Origin: Brevipalpus yothersi
Taxonomy: Eukaryota; Arthropoda; Arachnida; Trombidiformes; Tenuipalpidae
DNA: 64,000 bases
Direction: 5' to 3'
Assembly: GCA_003956705.1 (NCBI GenBank)
Contig: QZCP01000234.1
Span: forward strand, 1 to 64,000
The position numbers and the translations under genes are program-made. Below are positions 23,426 to 33,189 of this stretch, piece after piece. The notes beneath the pieces are model-generated. The model was not told where the DNA came from, searched no databases, and worked only from the letters and a program-made list of their open reading frames with translations. Position 1 is the stretch's first letter; every line of letters starts with the position of its first letter.

Positions 23426-24333
23426 TTAGTTTAAAGATTTGTGAGAATTTTGCTTGGGGGAATGATCAGATTTCTGCCTTTTAGCTGGTACATTTTTATT
23501 ACGATCTTTATTCCAGCAATCACGAGTCCAATGATAACGATTGGAGAGGCCAATTTTTTCACAAATCCAACATGGATTAGACGGAGAATTACGTGGCCTA
23601 TTTTTATTGAACTCTCCCCTGTTTGGACGGTAGCCACTCTTCGGTTGATTTACAATCATATTATTTCAGCACGTTTCGCTATATTGTAGAATTTTTCCAT
23701 GGATTTTGGCTTGAAAGCAGTGAAAACAGATGGGAATTTGAATGACAATCCATGTATCATCAAAGAAATAATCTGGATCTCACTCAAATTAGCTTTCATT
23801 CCCAAACTTATTTTCTGTTCGAAATAGAGTTTCATTCCTAGCCTCTCATCATACTTCAGGTCTACACATTCCGACATAGGATCAATAGATTTAATTCCGA
23901 ATCTCTGAAGAAGCAATGATTTCAACTCATTGAACGTAATATTTTTCTTCTCTCTCATAACGCTCATGTACCATTCAAGTCCTTCGTAAACAAGATAACT
24001 TCCAAGTTCCATAACCATATTTTCGTCATTTAAGCCCTTCCTCTTGGCCAACATTTCATACCTGTCTATCCAAGCATCTATCGAGAGTCTTCGGGTATCG
24101 CCATCGAAGTTTTGTAGGAGCATCTTCTCAGAATGAAAATCTGCATAGTTAATAGTAGCGTCAGATGTGATATCACTAGCTACCATGATTGAATCATTTG
24201 ACTGATCTTGAGGTGGGGTAATATTCTCGTTAGAAGTTGCTACTGGATCATTTCCTCGCTCACTGTTAATATTACTCGTTCTATCTTGGTTATTCTTTGA
24301 TTTATTTGGCATGACAGTTCTTGAGAGTCTCAC
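23426..24333 (-). pseudogene. Retroelement gag with CCHC knuckle
   Basis: 24333-23656 encodes a helical gag core with the usual WIDRYE and 'LGSYLVYEGLEWY' style segments found in Gypsy gag. The following frame 23659-23426 supplies one C-x2-C-x9-H-x4-C knuckle (CWICEKIG...HWTRDC) in a basic, asparagine-rich tail. The two frames overlap by 4 nt in different phases, which may be decay or a programmed shift. Upstream (24340-25070) no LTR pair can be recognised. Confidence 0.75.
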
Positions 24334-25480
24334 AAGACTGATAGATTGGGAATAAGATCAAATCAGATATTCAAGAATAACTTGAAGATGGAACGATGAT
24401 AGTAAATAGATACGCTCTCTTTTTAGTATGGAATGAAGTGAATAGAATGCAATCTCTTAGAATACCAAATAAGTGACGAGTTGAAGTCTCGGTGGAATGT
24501 AAAATAGTTCAGATCATTATTTTAAAGAATGAGAACAAATCATGATGATTAATATTCTAGTGATAAACTAGATAGATAAAATGAGATTCTCAATTCAATC
24601 ACAGCTAAAGTATTTAATTATTTATCAGAGAAGTTGTATCGAATTGATCTTAAGAAGAAGTGACCAGGATTCATTGAGGTACACATTATTATCAGAATAC
24701 TAACAATACTTGATGATCAAGCTTCAATTGTTAGGATTTTTATATATGAATTGTTGAATGGTTCAACAATCAAAGAAGTTGATCAAAGTATATATTCATA
24801 TTATTATACAAGAACTACCATATTACATATTGTTGATACTAATAATCGAATAGATCATAATCATATATTATATAAAAAAAATTGATGAAAAAGGAGTGAA
24901 CTGTTTTGAAAAAAATTAAGGTTGAGCTTGGGCTCATTGTTGGGGTTGTTTTTATGAAAAAAGAGAAAGAGAAAGAGAGAGAGAGAAAGAGCGAGAGAAT
25001 ACAATGTGGAAATAAGACAGGTAATAAGGCTTTTTCGAAGCTGTCTTGGTTCTATTCTCATGCTTGCTAGGATCAGATTACGATGAATGAGTTTTCCAGC
25101 TCAGAATTTGTTTCAAGCTCTGGTTGTGAGAGACTGGAGTGAAGGGTTCAAATCCAACATTAATATTTTTAATTGAGCACAAATTGAGTATTTTGTTGTC
25201 CTATCTCGAACATTTTGAACACTTGACAGAGAAATGAACTCAATGGAACAATCTAAACCGATTTGTTGAAAATGATGGAATGAGCATTCCAGCCCAAATA
25301 TTTGAGATGGAATTGTTCACACTACAAAAAGCTTCATGACCATAAGGTTTCTCAATAGAGTATGATTTCAATTCGAATGCCTGGATTATATTGCCATACT
25401 TTGCTGCTTCAAATAGAGCAATAATAGTCCACAGAAGTCATTCCATCAATCAGTAGACAGAAAATCTTTCATCCCAATAA
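24334..25480. other. No gene seen; AT-rich, purine tract
   Basis: Probable 5' untranslated/LTR side of the Gypsy relic, very AT-rich. A (GAAA/GAGA) tract lies at 24957-25000. A weak box B-like 'gggttcaaatcc' at about 25148 lacks a convincing tRNA fold. Confidence 0.4.
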
Positions 25481-25502
25481 ATGAGAATAGATAGCAATTG
25501 AA

Positions 25503-25733
25503 GTGTTTAGAAAAGTTGTTTATGACACATCAGGAAAACATTTTGGAATTCATGCTCAGTCTCGAGATAAAAAGAGTTATGGAGGTTTCACTGATCTTTC
25601 TCTCCAACCGAGAAGTAGTTTGCGAGAATGTGTTCAAGGTGTAAGTATGCTGATTTTTCAGTATGGAAACTATGAAGCAATCCCTATTCCCAAATTAAAG
25701 CATTCTCCAAAAAGTGAAATTCTCAAAGGATAA
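25503..25733 (+). CDS. ORF of an inverted pair, copy 1
   Basis: The 76-residue frame shares its central core with the minus-strand frame at 25880-26101 (GIHAQS, KSYGGF, PRSS, EC.Q, IFQY.NYEAIPI) and the same stop position. The nucleotide identity looks like roughly three quarters, with many codon-neutral changes, and the frame stays open, which hints at past coding use. The N-terminal region DTSGKHFGIHAQS may begin upstream as an exon. No family recognised. Confidence 0.4.
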   Translation: MFRKVVYDTSGKHFGIHAQSRDKKSYGGFTDLSLQPRSSLRECVQGVSMLIFQYGNYEAIPIPKLKHSPKSEILKG

Positions 25734-25879
25734 GCTAACTCATAAGATGTACACTCATGGAGATCTATCCTCTGGGGTTTGATTCATATCTTCAATCAAT
25801 TATACACCATGGGTCAATGAACAAACAGAATCACTTCTCATCAGTTTGGCTCTTATGAGTGTACATCTCATGGGTTTGC

Positions 25880-26101
25880 TTATCCTGTGAGAAATCCACT
25901 TTTTCCCAAATGCTTTGATTTGCGAATCGGGATTGCCTCATAGTTTCTATACTGAAAAATCTGCATATTTACTCTTTGGCCACATTCTCCCCAACTACTT
26001 CTTGGTGGAAGAGGGAGATCATTGAAACCTCCATAACTCTTCTCATATGAAGACTGAGCATGAATTCCAAGATGATCCCCCTGATGTGTCAAGAATTGCA
26101 T
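25880..26101 (-). CDS. ORF of an inverted pair, copy 2
   Basis: Partner of 25503-25733 on the opposite strand. The arms of about 200 nt form an inverted repeat around a spacer of about 145 nt. Both ends continue past the stop into shared 'gatgtacactcat' sequence, so the repeat is larger than the frame. A one-base shift near 26070 changes the N-terminus relative to copy 1 (the DTSG segment falls in another frame). Either two decayed gene copies or a repeat with a chance frame. Confidence 0.35.
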   Translation of the reverse strand: MQFLTHQGDHLGIHAQSSYEKSYGGFNDLPLPPRSSWGECGQRVNMQIFQYRNYEAIPIRKSKHLGKSGFLTG

Positions 26102-26109
26102 AAGTGCTG

Positions 26110-28040
26110 AAGAGTGAATACTTCTCTCTTTCTTTATCTCTATCTACCACTCTCGCTTTGCTACTTCGTAAAAGTTTTCTTCAAAAATTTTGAGCGTTAC
26201 GGAGACTTGAGAAATTGCTAGAGAACTGTCCGCTCTTCAATTTCAGCACAATTCATCGTTATATCTATGTTTGAAGGCTTTTCCGTGAATTTTCTTCGCT
26301 CTTCCTCTCTATTGCCGAATTTTCATGGGAATATGATTTTTTCCTGGAGCCTTACAGATAAATTCCATTCCATTCTGGCTGTTATGATATTTCTCAGGAT
26401 ATTTCCACCATCATTGATTGCCATATTAGAATCACAGTTGATCATTGCTGAAAAGTTTATCAAAGCTCCATTCCTCTGGCGAAGAATAGGCACTGTTACT
26501 CTTCCCAATCCTCACCAAACTGCTCAATAGGCTGTCTTATGGTAAATCTGAAAAATATTCTCGATGGATGCATGACGGAAGGCTAGAAACGAGCATACAA
26601 TCAGCAGGAGCCAACACAAAAATCAACGTATCAATGAAACTCAATATTATGCGCAATATTCAGATGGATTGAACAGATTTACCAGTATATTTTTGTAATG
26701 TGGATGGATGAAGGTTCAATTCTACAAAGTATGGATTCAGCTAGCAGTCTTTGGTTGACATTTTGGAGACAGATTGTCTGTAAAATAGCAGATTATCAGT
26801 GGTAGAGGTTCAGAGATCGATCTCAATATGAATTGATGGTTCAAATTTTTTTTCAAGCCCAATGAGACAGACTCATTCATGGATCACAATGCTTTCATTC
26901 TATCTGAATCAAATTGGGAACCCTCATGTGAATCATACTTGGTGAAAAAATTATCAATTCCATCGCAAGCCAGAAAAATTCGATGCATCAGAATTTTTTC
27001 CCTGATTGGAGATCATTGCCATCAGGTAGTGAGAGCCAAAGTTTTGTCTCACACATTCTTCGTTTTGATTCATGTGAATTCGAGTTGGGGATGATCATTT
27101 AAATTATATATACTGGAGGATTATTTTGAATCAAGAATATTCCGAGAGCTGGACCTCTTTTCCCTTCTCTATCCAGCAATCGTCATCCACTTTACGCTTT
27201 TTTGGCACGGAAAATTTGATGGTAGCTTCAATCATCTTTTTTTAAGATTTTTGATCCCTCAATCTCTGGAAAAAACTCGGAATTCGTCATTTTCTATTGC
27301 TTTGGATTGTTCATAAAAATATTATATCGATGAAAATTGGGATTGTTTTGGGATGCATAACAGAATATACTGATGATGACTGCTTTCGATAGATTAGAAA
27401 TCAAAGTTGAGAAGCTGAAAAAAATTAGCTCATTATTACTTCCAGCAATCGAGAATCATTGTTCGTTTATTAATGCTCATCTCTCTTCCCCTTCGTCCTC
27501 TACTCTCATTTTTGCTACAATAGAATACAGAGTGAGTTTCCCAACACGATTCAACCAATATCTGAATGCAAGATTTTATTCATGAGTTGCGTTCAAATGA
27601 GAGATGATTCAGATCATATAATCAACGTCAAAATCACCGAAGACCAAGCTCTTAGTCAGTTCATACTCTCCATTGACTCTTCCTGAAAACATGGAGATCT
27701 CGGAGTGAACTCGAGGATTTCCTTCATTTCTCTATAAAGTTTTCAGACTGCTACGAATCTAGGTCAAAACATATCAGCACTACAGTTTTCGAACTTGCCT
27801 TGGAATGAACATGGAGTGATAATAGTTCCTCATCAGAAACAAACCAAGCGAACGGAGCGAGCAAAGCGAGCGGAGTGAGCGATGATCTAGTATCTCTACA
27901 GAGCAATGTAATCTCATGATGTGATCAAGTAAGTCACATTTTCCGAGGGCCGAGAGCCAATTTGCGATGTATTGATAATCTGTATTTGAGAATCTAGCAT
28001 TGATTCTTTTTCTTTTTCTTTTTCTCCTTTTCTCCCATCC
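26110..28040. other. No certain gene; coding-like scraps
   Basis: A hydrophobic leader-like segment on the minus strand near 26640-26580 and a following frame to 26323 could be a decayed secreted protein, but it lacks an ATG. A plus-strand frame at 26879-27094 is unplaced. A 'gcgaacggagcgagcaaagc' run lies near 27847. Confidence 0.3.
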
Positions 28041-28082
28041 CAAGACATCAGTTTTTTTACGCTCCTACCTTCAGTGTGGATA

Positions 28083-28464
28083 TGAGGGCTATCCTTGTAT
28101 TAGCGTGTGCTATTCTATCGGAACTTCTGACTCCAGCAGCAAGAGAGATGATAGCATTTTCGAACAAGTTCAAACCAATATCGAGAACATCCTGGGAGAA
28201 GAAGAACTTCCTGAGAATATTCATCATTAGAAGATTGTGGATAAGATCACAAAACTGTCTCAGGCTGTTGATGGCATTGAATTGGATAAAGATGAGATGA
28301 AAAACTATCAGGACAATGGAGCAACTGCGCTCAGGATCTGAAAGAGAGGATGGGACATCCTGGTGTGGGGGAGGAAGATTTAGCTCCTGAAAATCGGATC
28401 AATGCAATTGATGAAAGTATGGAAAACCAAATCATGAGCAAAGTGTGTATTCTCGATCCATAGA
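28083..28464 (+). pseudogene. Decayed secreted-protein gene, ~125 aa
   Basis: ATG at 28083 opens a good signal peptide (MRAILVLACAILSELLTPAA). The coding sense continues in another phase after about 28140 (acidic, FEQVQTNIENILGEEE), meets a TAG at 28229-28231, goes on as KIVDKITKLSQAVDGIELD, shifts again near 28325, and ends with GHPGVGEEDLAPENRINAID before a stop at 28464. An ATCAGT initiator-like word is at about 28047. Two frameshifts and one stop argue for a dead gene; unannotated introns are the alternative. Family unknown; similar in plan (signal peptide plus helical acidic body) to 29580-30126. Confidence 0.5.
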
Positions 28465-28689
28465 TACATTGTATATATTCTTGCGAGTGAGAGAGAGAGA
28501 AAGAATAACATCCTCATTCAGCACCTAATAAGGTTCCTCGAAACATTGCCAACATTCTTTGACAAGGAAGCTAAAGTCTATTTTTGACTTGCAGCACCAT
28601 GACCGATTTTGATCGTATTTCACCTCATACTTATGTGTTCTATCAGAAGATGTCCACAGCGAGAGAAAAAGAGAAAGAAAGAGAGAAAG

Positions 28690-29190
28690 GGATTGGGAGG
28701 TTTACTCCGAAAAAGGTGATCAATCCTCCTTGCATCTTTGGTTCAGAGGAAAAAGCTATCGGATCAACTTGATCCCGATCGACTTCTTTCAACAAGTCTT
28801 CCCAACACATGATGTTCCAGCCTCTTGACTCAACGTTGTAGCCTTGGAGGCATTCCATTCTCACTTCTCTCTTCATCGCCATGCCGTTCACACTGTACTG
28901 ACACCTTCGTTCTTTAAGGGTGCTAACTAGCAGTCCGTATGAATTTGATGAACAATCTATTTCCATCAGGAACTTGGCTAGACTACGTCTCAGACGTTAT
29001 AAAGAGCACCATCGATATCCAATGATATCAAAAGCGCCTTCTCAAGAACTGAGTCTTTGATTCTCTTCATGACTCACTGCACAGCATCCATGGATAAATG
29101 GCTGTGAAGCTAAATTGCTGGTTTGAAGATAAATGTTGGTACCGAAACATGATCCTCCTCATGAGCTTACCTCCCAATACATTGAACAGA
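28690..29190 (-). pseudogene. Non-LTR retrotransposon RT fragment (R1/jockey-like)
   Basis: On the minus strand, pieces in changing frames follow the order of a LINE reverse transcriptase: a SMDAVQ.VMKRIKDSVLEKA segment, LLISLDIDGALYNV (motif A region), KERRCQYSVNG, a decayed PQGS-like ECLQGY, then WNIMCWEDLLKEV and AFSSE in place of AFADD. Stops and shifts throughout. 5' and 3' parts are missing. Confidence 0.7.
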
Positions 29191-29538
29191 ACCGTTATGC
29201 TTCAACATGTCCCCACTGAAAATGAACAAATCTGATATTTTTCTTTGCTTCTCCTGAGAAAATCCTGAGAATCTTCCATGAAGTTCTCAGAAAGACAACT
29301 AATATTCTTCATGGTGGAGACCTTACTCTTGAATCCTGTCATGTCCTCATTTTATGTATCATCAAATCGGAATGAAATTTGGAACAAAATTGAGTTCTCT
29401 CCCGAGATACGAGATAATACTCAACTGATGAATTGATATGGTATCACTGATATCAGCTAGGAAATATGATTAACATTCTTGTACAGTTATTCAAACCATT
29501 CGCTTCAGTCTGGTTGAATACTCTGCAATTCGAACCGT

Positions 29539-29544
29539 TTATTA
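29539..29544 (-). terminator. AATAAA poly(A) signal
   Basis: Minus-strand AATAAA about 36 nt past the stop codon at 29580, suited to the small secreted-protein gene. Confidence 0.5.
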
Positions 29545-29579
29545 TTGTTAAATTCAACATGATTCAGGCTATTTACAAT

Positions 29580-30126
29580 TCAGATTGGGCCAGAACTGAT
29601 TCCAATCTCTTTAGCAGCAGCAGAACCTGATTGTTTTCGTGCTGGAGCTCCAGAATTTCTAGCAGCGTGCTCCATGTAGTGCCTAGCCAAATCTCCAATA
29701 GGTCCATCGGCTTTGATGGAACCTTTTTTTATCTCATCCATCACAAAGTTCATGAGAGATTCAGCTTTTTCCTTGGCAGCCTGTTCTTCGATTCTCTTGA
29801 ACATACGACTCGCTAGAGCACCTAACAACAATTGAAGAGAGGAAGGTGAAAAAGTGTAACCATTTGTGGACCTATGAGTAACAGTCAATATCGAAGGGTA
29901 GCTTGTTGATGGATGAGTGTGAGAGGATAGAGATAACAAAGGTTGGACAACTCGTTTTTTCGTGGCTTCATCTCACCCCTTGCCAGATTAACTACATCAA
30001 GGCTCCTGGGCAAGTGAGTTCTACCAGCCACATACTGAAATAACGTTGTAAGAAGATAATTAACAATTTGGCACACTTACCATAGCCCACAAGGGAAAGA
30101 ACCACGAGGAAAACGACAGCACGCAT
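29580..30126 (-). CDS. Small secreted protein, 95 aa, two exons
   Basis: Model: exon 1 30126-30081 (46 nt), intron 30080-29822 (259 nt, GTAAGT...TTGTTAG), exon 2 29821-29580; the sum is 96 codons including the stop. Exon 1 gives MRAVVFLVVLSLVGY; the split glycine codon and ALA complete a signal peptide with a likely cleavage after GALA. The mature region of about 77 aa is cysteine-free, begins with a charged amphipathic helix (MFKRIEEQAAKEKAESL) and ends in an alanine/glycine/serine-rich tail (SGSAAAKEIGISSGPI). A TATATTAA box lies upstream and AATAAA 36 nt downstream. No known family; secretion is inferred. A loose resemblance in the VM.E..K..I stretch to the 55.7 kb protein may be chance. 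Confidence 0.75.
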
Positions 30127-30147
30127 TGTTGAACAGAATCGATAATG

Positions 30148-30178
30148 ATGATATAATCATATTCTTGCTGTTAATATA
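30148..30178 (-). promoter_or_regulatory. Candidate TATA promoter
   Basis: TATATTAA on the minus strand (30178-30171), with a TATCATC initiator-like word about 28 nt downstream and the ATG at 30126 some 22 nt further on. Layout is typical of arthropod genes with short leaders. Confidence 0.4.
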
Positions 30179-30950
30179 ATGTGAATTGTTAACACCCGAT
30201 GCTTGGGCTATCAATCACTCAAGAAAATAATGGGATTAAGAGGGGAAAGTAACGGGGCTATTGATGCTCAGAATCAGGTGTTTCGGCCCGATTAGTGAGC
30301 TCGTCTAGAAAAATTAAATTAAACATTTGGACCTGATACATTCCTTGGAAATTGTCAAATTCTCTAACTGCTTCAGCTCAAAAATGATTGTTCCAGAGAT
30401 AATATGCACAACCATCATCAAGAGCTCCCCGAACTCGATTACTTAGGCTATAGCTGAATTGATTGTTTCCCTAATGCGTCAGCGCTTACATCGAGAGGTA
30501 ACTTTTCATCCGTCAAAGTGGACCATAGAAAGAAGAGTAGTAAAAAGTGGCCGTTTCTGGTTTCAGCTCAATGAGGCCAGATTCTCATTCCATCCAATGT
30601 ATTTTTCGAGGATGAATACGATGGTGATGTTCTCAAGTCTAGTTTCCACCATTGGATAGATATAAGGGCTGACGTTTTGAAGCTTGATTCCACTATTTAG
30701 AGCCTCAACATTGTCTGATTCTTGTAGAATTGAGTTTTCCCGAGGAACCATGTCAGATTTATCTTACAAGGGATGTCCGTGCATTACCAGTAGCGAAAAC
30801 AAACGAGCCTAGTGGCAAAGTGTAAAAACACTTTCCCTAAACAATGTTGCCAAGGCTTTTTTCTGTGAGATGAGCGGTTTGCTCAAAAAATGGCCTCAAA
30901 AGTTCTAAAAATGATTATAATCGTTATCTAACAATAAATGAAGCGAGAAA
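30179..30950. other. No gene seen
   Basis: Contains one copy (about 30640-30700) of the old repeat with 'agggctgacgttttgaagc'. Opposing frames around 30459-30751 overlap it and are not supported. Confidence 0.4.
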
Positions 30951-31030
30951 GTTGGAGTGGCGCAGTGGTCAAAGGCTTGAGAAAACCCTTTTACTCATGA
31001 CTGGGAGTGGTTCGAAACCAGCCGCCGGCA
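30951..31030 (+). tRNA. tRNA-like gene or tRNA-derived sequence
   Basis: TGGCGCAGTGGTCAA (box A) at 30958 and GGTTCGAAACC (box B) at 31009-31019 are both near consensus. GTTGG at 30951 can pair with CCGGC at 31025 as the acceptor end. A run of ten T's follows at about 31035, a strong Pol III terminator. The anticodon arm (TGAG...CTCA) has an oversized loop, so the isotype cannot be read. Either an atypical Leu/Ser-like tRNA or the head of a SINE. Confidence 0.5.
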
Positions 31031-31098
31031 AAAATTTTTTTTTTCGTTTTAAACGATAAAAAACTTGTATTGATTGTTATTACAATGATACTCTATCA

Positions 31099-32601
31099 TT
31101 ATTCATGATAATGGAGAGGGGTGAAAAGATGATTGACACAAAAAAAAGAATTACAATGAGAGCAATTCAGGAGAGCATTGTCATCACAATTTTCATTGGA
31201 GCATTGTTCTGTGCCAAAAGTTAAATTGATCGACAGAAAATTATCAAATTGAACGATTGCTTCAGTTACTGTATAGCCTGCTGCTTGCCAAGCATAACGA
31301 AGCATTGGCCGATATTTATCACTTGTCAGCTGGTTATAAACCACAGCATGCATCTTCAGTATGAAAATTCTATCTCGTAGTTTCTCCTCTGCATTTCGAT
31401 TTCCTATGTTTCTTATAGCATCTTGAATACGACGAATTGCTAGTTTGTACTGGCGAAAGAAGTATACGTCAAGTGGTTGAGCATATTTGGTTGTTCGAGG
31501 GGGAATAGTCTCGATTTTCAAACAAGCTCGATTTGGAACCTCACTGAAGAGAGCTGAATCTTTTTGCCCAGGCCATGAATCTTGAAGAAGAAGAGTATCA
31601 TCAGAAATACAGGGTATAAGACACTGTGTGGCCCAATATTTTATCGTCGCTTTCGTCATTTTGCCACTCTGTGTGCTAGTAACAACGATATTTGACGGTG
31701 TATTTCGATTGATTTCCTCTCTCACTCTCGGGCTAAACATGCCTTTTTGCTTTTGGGAACACACAAGTAATTTAGGAGCAAGCTTCCCAGCATTCGACAT
31801 CAGAACTTGAATCGTGTAAGAGTGTGACAAGGCGTTCATATTTTGAACCAGAGCAAAAGTTCCTTTCTCTCCTTGATCACTCAAGGTTCTACGTGAAACC
31901 ATCTCGTAGTTGAATCCTGATTGGTCTGTATTCCATATGTTATCATCTTCTATAGCTGATTCACTCTTCAGTGTATTCACTCGATTCACGAATTCTCTAG
32001 CTTCTCTAATGATTGTGGGCTCATCTTTCCTAGTTCGAAGCGTCACAAACTTCATCACCCTCCTAGAGGTGATTCTGTGTTCCTTTTTGAAATCAGATAT
32101 GAATGTGCGACCAGCAATGAAGTTATCAAGCTTGATCTTACGGGTGGCTTTGATTGCCCAGCTCTTCAAGTTCCAATCATGCACAGGATTGAGACCATCT
32201 CTTGCTTCTCTATAACGTGAATACAAGAGATCCTTAACTTGATTGGTCTTGTAGCGTATGTTTCCCTCCCCTAGAACAAAATCTATGACTCTCTGTAATT
32301 TTTTACCATCATTATTCAATGATTCATAGCGTCTCATTGTTGCAGAATAAGTATTATCTCTGCGGAAAATATACATATTGATCATCTGATCTAATGTATA
32401 TTCATCCTCAAGATTTGTTTTGGGTTTCTTCTTAACTGGATTCGGCTCATATTCTGATTGAGATGTTTCTCCTCCAGTATCATCTCTCTCTTCTTCAACT
32501 TCCAGATCATCATCTGATTCACCATAATCATCATCATCTAGATATTGTTCTTCCTGAAATTCTCCCTTCCCAATTGCCTGTTTTATGATAATATCATACA
32601 C
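31099..32601 (-). CDS. Pogo-like (Tc1/mariner, DDE_1) transposase, 500 aa
   Basis: Open across 500 codons. An acidic, Asp/Glu-rich segment (residues 20-60) is followed by a helical DNA-binding part, in which KLDNFIAGRTFISDFKKEH resembles the CENP-B/Tc5 helix-turn-helix. The catalytic core has NTDQSGFNYE (first D), LLLQDSWPGQKD (second D) and the conserved TTKYAQPLDVYFFRQYK block that holds the third acidic residue. The C-terminus adds a Cys/His cluster (C-x4-C...C-x2-C-x3-FC-x2-H...HYH), a putative zinc-binding tail. The true start may be upstream. No frameshift, so it is recent or maintained. The expected short inverted repeats with TA duplications were not located with confidence. Confidence 0.85.
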   Translation of the reverse strand: MYDIIIKQAIGKGEFQEEQYLDDDDYGESDDDLEVEEERDDTGGETSQSEYEPNPVKKKPKTNLEDEYTLDQMINMYIFRRDNTYSATMRRYESLNNDGKKLQRVIDFVLGEGNIRYKTNQVKDLLYSRYREARDGLNPVHDWNLKSWAIKATRKIKLDNFIAGRTFISDFKKEHRITSRRVMKFVTLRTRKDEPTIIREAREFVNRVNTLKSESAIEDDNIWNTDQSGFNYEMVSRRTLSDQGEKGTFALVQNMNALSHSYTIQVLMSNAGKLAPKLLVCSQKQKGMFSPRVREEINRNTPSNIVVTSTQSGKMTKATIKYWATQCLIPCISDDTLLLQDSWPGQKDSALFSEVPNRACLKIETIPPRTTKYAQPLDVYFFRQYKLAIRRIQDAIRNIGNRNAEEKLRDRIFILKMHAVVYNQLTSDKYRPMLRYAWQAAGYTVTEAIVQFDNFLSINLTFGTEQCSNENCDDNALLNCSHCNSFFCVNHLFTPLHYHE

Positions 32602-32726
32602 TATCCTCGTAGATACAAAATCATGAACCTTTCTCTCCTCTTCTTGGAACTATGTTCTGCACTGCTTGATCTTCTCCACCAAAATTTCCGCAACATTCAA
32701 TGGATTTATCAACATCTTACATCTGG

Positions 32727-33180
32727 AGGGAGCTCCAAGGTGTGGACTAGCATTATTCCCGAGATATGAGCACTCCATCCCCGCAAGTCAATGATCAGGT
32801 ATATACCATGGTATACACAGAAAAGCCTTCATCAGAAGTATTTTCGCTCTTTTCTCTCAACTGAACAATCGAGTAATCATGATTCCTGTTCTGATCACAC
32901 CATAAAAGGAGTATTTATCTACAAAATCGTTGAAAGACTTGCAGAGAGCTGTAAAATGAGAGCTTCTCAAAGAAATCTGCTGATCTCATTCTTCTCCATG
33001 GTACTCAAGCTTATAGGATCAGCGTTCAGTCTGCCTTTATCTTCGATGCACAGGATTTATGCTCACTTGGCTACAGCGATATCTAATATGGCGTCACCAG
33101 TATAGCCCTGATCATTGATTCGCGAGGATGAAGTGCTCATATCTCGGGAATAATACTAGTCCACACCTTGGAGCTCCCTC
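32727..33180. mobile_element. MITE-like inverted repeat, 454 bp
   Basis: Arms 32727-32800 and 33107-33180 are inverted and over 90% alike (for example 'gctccaaggtgtggacta' and its complement, and 'attcccgagatatgagcac'). The spacer of about 305 bp has no supported gene. It could be a foldback/MITE insertion; no clear target duplication is visible. Confidence 0.75.
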
Positions 33181-33189
33181 AGAATGCTG

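Larger units (their letters stand above)
21570..24333 (-). mobile_element. Ty3/Gypsy-type LTR retroelement, 3'-truncated
   Basis: Domain order on the minus strand is gag, zinc knuckle, protease, reverse transcriptase, RNase H, as in Metaviridae (Ty3/Gypsy). Integrase and both LTRs are not found: the coding match stops at about 21570 after the end of RNase H. Frames are split among several phases. Treated as an old defective insertion; no env-like frame is visible. Confidence 0.85.

Noticed and set aside
25100..25165. tRNA-like box B gggttcaaatcc
   Set aside because: No box A at the right distance and no acceptor stem.
25820..26101. Retroelement env or capsid gene
   Set aside because: No transmembrane, cleavage or capsid motif; the frame is half of an inverted repeat.
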